Source: Candidatus Izemoplasmatales bacterium
GTDB lineage: Bacteria > Bacillota_I > Bacilli_A > Izemoplasmatales > Hujiaoplasmataceae
Assembly (NCBI GenBank): GCA_028698875.1
Contig: JAQVVR010000003.1
Location: forward strand, 80,470 to 144,469
DNA length: 64,000 nucleotides
Reading direction: 5' to 3'
Shown: piece after piece, positions 61,046-64,000 of the stretch
How the letters are laid out: each line of letters begins with the position of its first letter
Numbering within the stretch: the first letter of the stretch is position 1
Position numbers and translations under genes: made by a program
The notes under the pieces: model-generated
The model's database searches: none
Told to the model about the DNA's origin: nothing
The model's input: only the letters and a program-made list of their open reading frames with translations

Positions 61046-61903
61046 ATGAAAAATCAAACCGATAAGCTAGTTATCGTGACCGGATCTACTTCCGGTATTG
61101 GGTTCGCGATTGTTTTAAAATTACTGGAATCAGGTTATTCCGTGATTGGAGTTGGAAGCAAAGCGGAAAGTTGTCAAAATGCCAAGATAAAGATTACTGC
61201 TCAAAATCCCACGGCACCAGTCGTTTTTTACAATGCCAATTTAGCAAATCAACAGGAGATTTACGCTCTCGCGCATAATATAAAAGAATATCTTACTCTC
61301 AATCCAAATCTCAAGCTACATTGCTTAATCAATAATGCTGGGGGTGTGCGTGATTGGTACATGACAACATCTGAAGGATATGAATATCAATTTGCCCTTA
61401 ATCATTTGTCGGGATTTTTATTAACTTATTTAATGGTGCCCCTATTAAAAGATGGCATTGTTATTTTTACGGCAAGTTCATCTCATAAACACACAAGAAT
61501 TCATTGGCAAGATATAATGTTTCAAAAATGGTATTTTGTTTTATCCGCCTATAAGCAGTCTAAATTATGTAATGTTATGACTGTTAAAGAATTGAATAAG
61601 CGGGGGATTAAAGCTTTTGCCGTTGATCCGGGATTAGTGAAAACCGATATTGGGAATAAAGGGATGACTGGAATTACTCGCTGGTTTTGGAATATTCATA
61701 AAAAAAGCGGGACAGATCCAGAAGTCCCAGCGCAAACATATGTGTACTTGTGTAATCGTCCCAAATCGTTAGGGTTATATTATTACAATTCTAAAATCGC
61801 TTCATATAATAAAGAGGTTGACAAAGACAGTGAAACGATGCGACTCTTCGCACTAAGTGAAAAACTGTGTGGCATCTCATATAAAGAAAGGATATCATCA
61901 TGA
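61046..61903 (+). CDS. Short-chain dehydrogenase/reductase (retinol-dehydrogenase-like)
   Basis: A 285-residue SDR with LVIVTGSTSGIGFAIVLKLL about residues 8-27, CLINNAGGVRDWYM about 93-106, IFTASSSHKH about 146-155, and YKQSKLCNVM about 172-181 in place of YxxxK (Y and K present). AVDPGLVKTDIGNKGMTG follows. The pattern is closest to retinol dehydrogenase/protochlorophyllide-reductase-like SDRs. The substrate is unknown. AAAGGAGG precedes the ATG. It overlaps the next SDR gene by 4 nt. Confidence 0.82.
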   Translation: MKNQTDKLVIVTGSTSGIGFAIVLKLLESGYSVIGVGSKAESCQNAKIKITAQNPTAPVVFYNANLANQQEIYALAHNIKEYLTLNPNLKLHCLINNAGGVRDWYMTTSEGYEYQFALNHLSGFLLTYLMVPLLKDGIVIFTASSSHKHTRIHWQDIMFQKWYFVLSAYKQSKLCNVMTVKELNKRGIKAFAVDPGLVKTDIGNKGMTGITRWFWNIHKKSGTDPEVPAQTYVYLCNRPKSLGLYYYNSKIASYNKEVDKDSETMRLFALSEKLCGISYKERISS

Positions 61904-62757
61904 ATGTTTTTATCACAGGAGCTGCTGGGGGATTAGGGAGAGCGATGGCTGTAGAATGCGCCAAACGCGGATATAACATCGTTTTAACTGATTGTGATGA
62001 AATTCATCTAGTACAAATAAAAAACGGTTTATTAAGGCAATATGACATTAATATTGAGATTATCGTTTGTGATTTGACAAATAAAGAAGACGTAGACACT
62101 TTAATTAAAAAAATCGACTTTTTAAATCTTAAATTCGACATGATGTTAAATATTGCCGGCATTGATAATGAAGGTGCCTTTATGAGTCGTAAATACGATC
62201 AGATTGGTGACATCGTCAAAGTAAACGTTGAAGCAACTCTTCATATCACATATGAAATTCTTAATCGTCGCAATACTCCATTTAATATCGTTTTTGTATC
62301 GAGTTTGGCTTCTCAATTTCCAATGCCTCTGAAAGCAACCTATGCTGCTTCAAAACGTTTTTTATTTGATTTTGCTTTATCACTAGGTGTTGAATTAAAG
62401 GAATCTAAAGTATCGGTTTTAACACTATGCCCAGGAGGTTTAGCAACAAACCCGACCGTTATCGAAGCAATCGATGCCCAAGGCTTTTTTGGAAAAGCGA
62501 CTACAAATCGTTTAGAAATCGTAAGTCGGAAAACAATCCAAAAAGCACTTCGCGGGGACACCGTCTATTTTCCTGGGGTTCTTAACAATTTATTTCGTAT
62601 TTTCAATAATCTTCTCCCCCGTCAAATGGTCGCAAATCTTATTCATCGACGTTGGGTAAAGTCACAGGCAAAATGGTTAAATACTAATAATCAATCAATG
62701 GCCAATATGGTAAAAACGCCTATTACACAAAATTTAGAAACCAAAGGGGTTATTTAG
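61900..62757 (+). CDS. Short-chain dehydrogenase/reductase
   Basis: A 285-residue SDR: VFITGAAGGLGRAMAVECAK about residues 3-22, LNIAGIDNEG about 85-94, IVFVSSLASQFPMP about 129-142, and YAASKRFLFDFA about 147-158. The glycine motif, Ser, Tyr and Lys are all present. CPGGLATNP follows the active site. The C-terminus has a hydrophobic patch (NNLFRIFNNLLPRQMVANLI) that may touch the membrane. It is translationally coupled to the SDR before it, and the PadR gene starts directly after its stop. The substrate is unknown; a lipid is plausible given the neighbouring acyltransferase. Confidence 0.82.
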   Translation: MNVFITGAAGGLGRAMAVECAKRGYNIVLTDCDEIHLVQIKNGLLRQYDINIEIIVCDLTNKEDVDTLIKKIDFLNLKFDMMLNIAGIDNEGAFMSRKYDQIGDIVKVNVEATLHITYEILNRRNTPFNIVFVSSLASQFPMPLKATYAASKRFLFDFALSLGVELKESKVSVLTLCPGGLATNPTVIEAIDAQGFFGKATTNRLEIVSRKTIQKALRGDTVYFPGVLNNLFRIFNNLLPRQMVANLIHRRWVKSQAKWLNTNNQSMANMVKTPITQNLETKGVI

Positions 62758-63078
62758 GTGAATATACAATACAAAAAAGGAGTATTAGATCTTTTGGTCT
62801 TATGCATGCTAAATAAAGAAGATCGATACGGATATGATGTCTCTGAAACTATAAGCCGCTCCATAAGCATTTCCGCTGGTACGATTTATCCGATTCTGCG
62901 GAAACTCAAAGAGGATGGATTGGTAACCACGTATCTTTCTGAAGATAGTAATGGTCCTGCTCGCAAATACTACCGAATAACAACTAAAGGAGCCAATGAA
63001 TTGGCAAAGACAAAACAAGAATGGAACGACTTTGTCACAAAAGTATCGATCATAATGGAGGAAAACGATAATGACTAA
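62758..63078 (+). CDS. PadR-family transcriptional regulator
   Basis: A 106-residue PadR protein starting at a GTG directly after the upstream stop codon, with AAAGGGG 8 nt before it. It has YKKGVLDLLVLCML at the N-terminus, DRYGYDVSETISR, GTIYPILRKLKEDGLV about 40-55, and GPARKYYRITTKGANELA about 65-82. It overlaps the HAAS gene by 8 nt. It is likely to repress its own operon in response to an unknown signal. Confidence 0.9.
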   Translation: MNIQYKKGVLDLLVLCMLNKEDRYGYDVSETISRSISISAGTIYPILRKLKEDGLVTTYLSEDSNGPARKYYRITTKGANELAKTKQEWNDFVTKVSIIMEENDND

Positions 63079-63760
63079 AAAGACATTCATTGAAACTTTG
63101 AAAAACGGACTCGCCAAAATGAACATTTCTGACAGCGCAGAAATCATTCGTGATTATGAAACTCACTTTACCAACGAGCTTGCGAAAGGAAAGTCCGAGG
63201 AAGAAATTGCCAGTGAGATTGGTGATATTGAACAAATTCTCGCCGATTTCTCCCCTCAGCCGACAATCAAAACACATGTAAACGGGCGGGGAGCTTTATT
63301 GATTGGTTTGACAATTTCTGATTTTTTTGTCTTTTTGTTCTTCATTATTGCATCAATCATGATATTTATACCAATTGCTTTGTTTGCAAGCGGAAGTGCC
63401 ATCGGTGTGTATTATGTTTGCGGCCTTAAAATGGTATCTATCTTCCCAAATATGCCATATGGGATCGGGTTATTGTTTGGGATAACGTTCCTTTTCCTCG
63501 GCCTAATCGGTTTGGCAGCAACTTATTTTTACGCTCGTTTTTTGACAAAAATGATTCGACAATACTCTTTGTGGCATCATATGGTCGTTTCCAAAACCGA
63601 AAAACCAGTACTCATTTTATCAAGGCCATCGAAAATAATGTCAAAAATGTTATTAATTAGTAGTTTTGGCTTTATAATATTTGGCGTCTTCGCATATATC
63701 GTCGCTGCAGTAGTTGCCGGAAATTTAGGGTTTTGGCATGTTTGGCATTGGTTTGTATAA
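63071..63760 (+). CDS. HAAS/DUF1700-domain membrane protein
   Basis: A 229-residue protein. The N-terminal ~65 residues form a HAAS domain (KKTFIETLKNGLAKM, AEIIRDYETHFTNELAKGKS, IASEIGDIEQILADF), followed by about four membrane segments (ISDFFVFLFFIIASIMIFIP, PYGIGLLFGITFLFLGLIGL, LLISSFGFIIFGVFAYIVAA). AGGAGG lies before the ATG. This PadR-HAAS pairing is repeated at 24532-25831 with a different C-terminal part. The role is unknown; HAAS proteins are thought to be partners or effectors linked to PadR control. Confidence 0.8.
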   Translation: MTKKTFIETLKNGLAKMNISDSAEIIRDYETHFTNELAKGKSEEEIASEIGDIEQILADFSPQPTIKTHVNGRGALLIGLTISDFFVFLFFIIASIMIFIPIALFASGSAIGVYYVCGLKMVSIFPNMPYGIGLLFGITFLFLGLIGLAATYFYARFLTKMIRQYSLWHHMVVSKTEKPVLILSRPSKIMSKMLLISSFGFIIFGVFAYIVAAVVAGNLGFWHVWHWFV

Positions 63761-63779
63761 ACACTCAGTTTAAATGCCT

Positions 63780-63820
63780 AAAAAAGCACCCTTTCCTATC
63801 ATTGAAAAGAGTGCTTTTTT
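63780..63820 (+). terminator. Rho-independent terminator
   Basis: AAAAAAGCAC...GTGCTTTTTT with a second short CTTT/AAAG pairing inside, followed by more T. It ends the SDR-PadR-HAAS operon and could also serve the minus-strand gene that ends at 63868. Confidence 0.8.
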
Positions 63821-63867
63821 TATATTGAAGCATCGATTATTCCTTAGTTATAGTTCCTTAGTATCCT

Positions 63868-64000
63868 TTATTCCAGCGACTTTGGTTTCACATTGCGCAT
63901 AATAACCCATTTGTTCATTGGAAACTGAATAGCAAAGGAAATTGTCATATTAATATTTTTAGTGATTAAATCTCCCCAGGTGTCGCCCAATAAAATAGAT
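63868..64000 (-). CDS. C-terminal end of an unidentified protein, cut by window edge
   Basis: The last 43 complete codons of a minus-strand gene are visible, reading SILLGDTWGDLITKNINMTI, then SFAIQFPMNKWVIMRNVKP and KSLE before the stop at 63868-63870. The stretch is open throughout and followed by a terminator. The hydrophobic FAIQFPM segment and basic tail suggest a small membrane protein (DUF2798-like is one possibility), but too little is present to name it. Confidence 0.5.
   Translation of the reverse strand, partial: SILLGDTWGDLITKNINMTISFAIQFPMNKWVIMRNVKPKSLE

Noticed and set aside
1..64000. Recoded TGA (mycoplasma code) or selenocysteine
   Set aside because: TGA ends genes such as carbamate kinase, tryptophans are TGG, and no in-frame TGA interrupts a conserved motif.

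Overview
The window reads as chromosomal DNA from an AT-rich, low-GC Gram-positive-type bacterium (Bacillota or a walled or near-walled relative of the Mycoplasmatota such as Izemoplasmatales or Haloplasma; this placement is inference). Supporting signs are strong AGGAGG ribosome sites, class III fructose-bisphosphatase, PdxS/PdxT with a MocR-type PdxR, PadR and YtrA-type GntR regulators, lipoproteins with lipoboxes, cre-like sites and a UPF0316 protein. TGA is used as a stop codon (for example at the end of carbamate kinase), so the code is the ordinary bacterial one. Most genes are on the minus strand. I saw no transposase, phage gene, CRISPR array or rRNA.

Region 1 (1-15905, minus strand) is an anaerobic purine-type degradation island: carbamate kinase, a MocA-like cytidylyltransferase, a complete three-subunit xanthine-dehydrogenase-type molybdenum hydroxylase, a decayed membrane-protein gene, a THEP1-like NTPase, a hydantoinase/dihydropyrimidinase, an SsnA-like amidohydrolase, a PreA-like Fe-S flavoprotein, and a second Mo-hydroxylase whose 2Fe-2S subunit runs off the left edge. 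Upstream of it, transcribed the same way, is a three-gene NADH-linked [FeFe] hydrogenase (hydCBA) behind a near-consensus promoter and a leader of about 270 nt that can fold into several helices. The inferred logic is that purine oxidation makes NADH, the hydrogenase discharges it as H2, and carbamoyl phosphate yields ATP through carbamate kinase.

Region 2 (16330-25950) holds an uncharacterised PD-(D/E)XK-like protein, a GH32 sucrase coupled to a YkgJ-like Cys-cluster protein, pdxR divergent from pdxST, an M32 carboxypeptidase, and a PadR/HAAS-DUF4097 pair. Region 3 (25951-34782) is an amino-acid oxidation cluster: P5C dehydrogenase, a five-gene multi-subunit flavin/Fe-S dehydrogenase resembling the proline dehydrogenase/HcnABC family, a short-chain reductase, a thiolase, RidA and an MFS transporter. 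Two of its promoters overlap cre-like sites.

Region 4 (34976-50651) carries a large Fn3 lipoprotein with an elaborate leader, a UPF0316 protein, tRNA-Ala(GGC), a methyltransferase, a GT-C-like membrane protein, a GNAT-SGNH fusion, a TraX-family protein with no ordinary start codon, fructose-bisphosphatase, an iron alcohol dehydrogenase, and a dCache-HAMP-PAS-GGDEF-HD-GYP protein. Region 5 (50962-64000) carries a DUF3795 protein, a 23S rRNA methyltransferase-like protein, an AMMECR1/extradiol-dioxygenase fusion next to its radical SAM partner, glycerate kinase, a C69 peptidase, a GntR-controlled ABC transporter, a PlsC-like acyltransferase with a zinc ribbon, and an SDR-SDR-PadR-HAAS operon.

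The most promising items for novelty are the structured leader of the hydrogenase operon, the combined purine/H2 island, the AMMECR1 fusion system, the structured lipoprotein leader, and the palindrome over the acyltransferase promoter.
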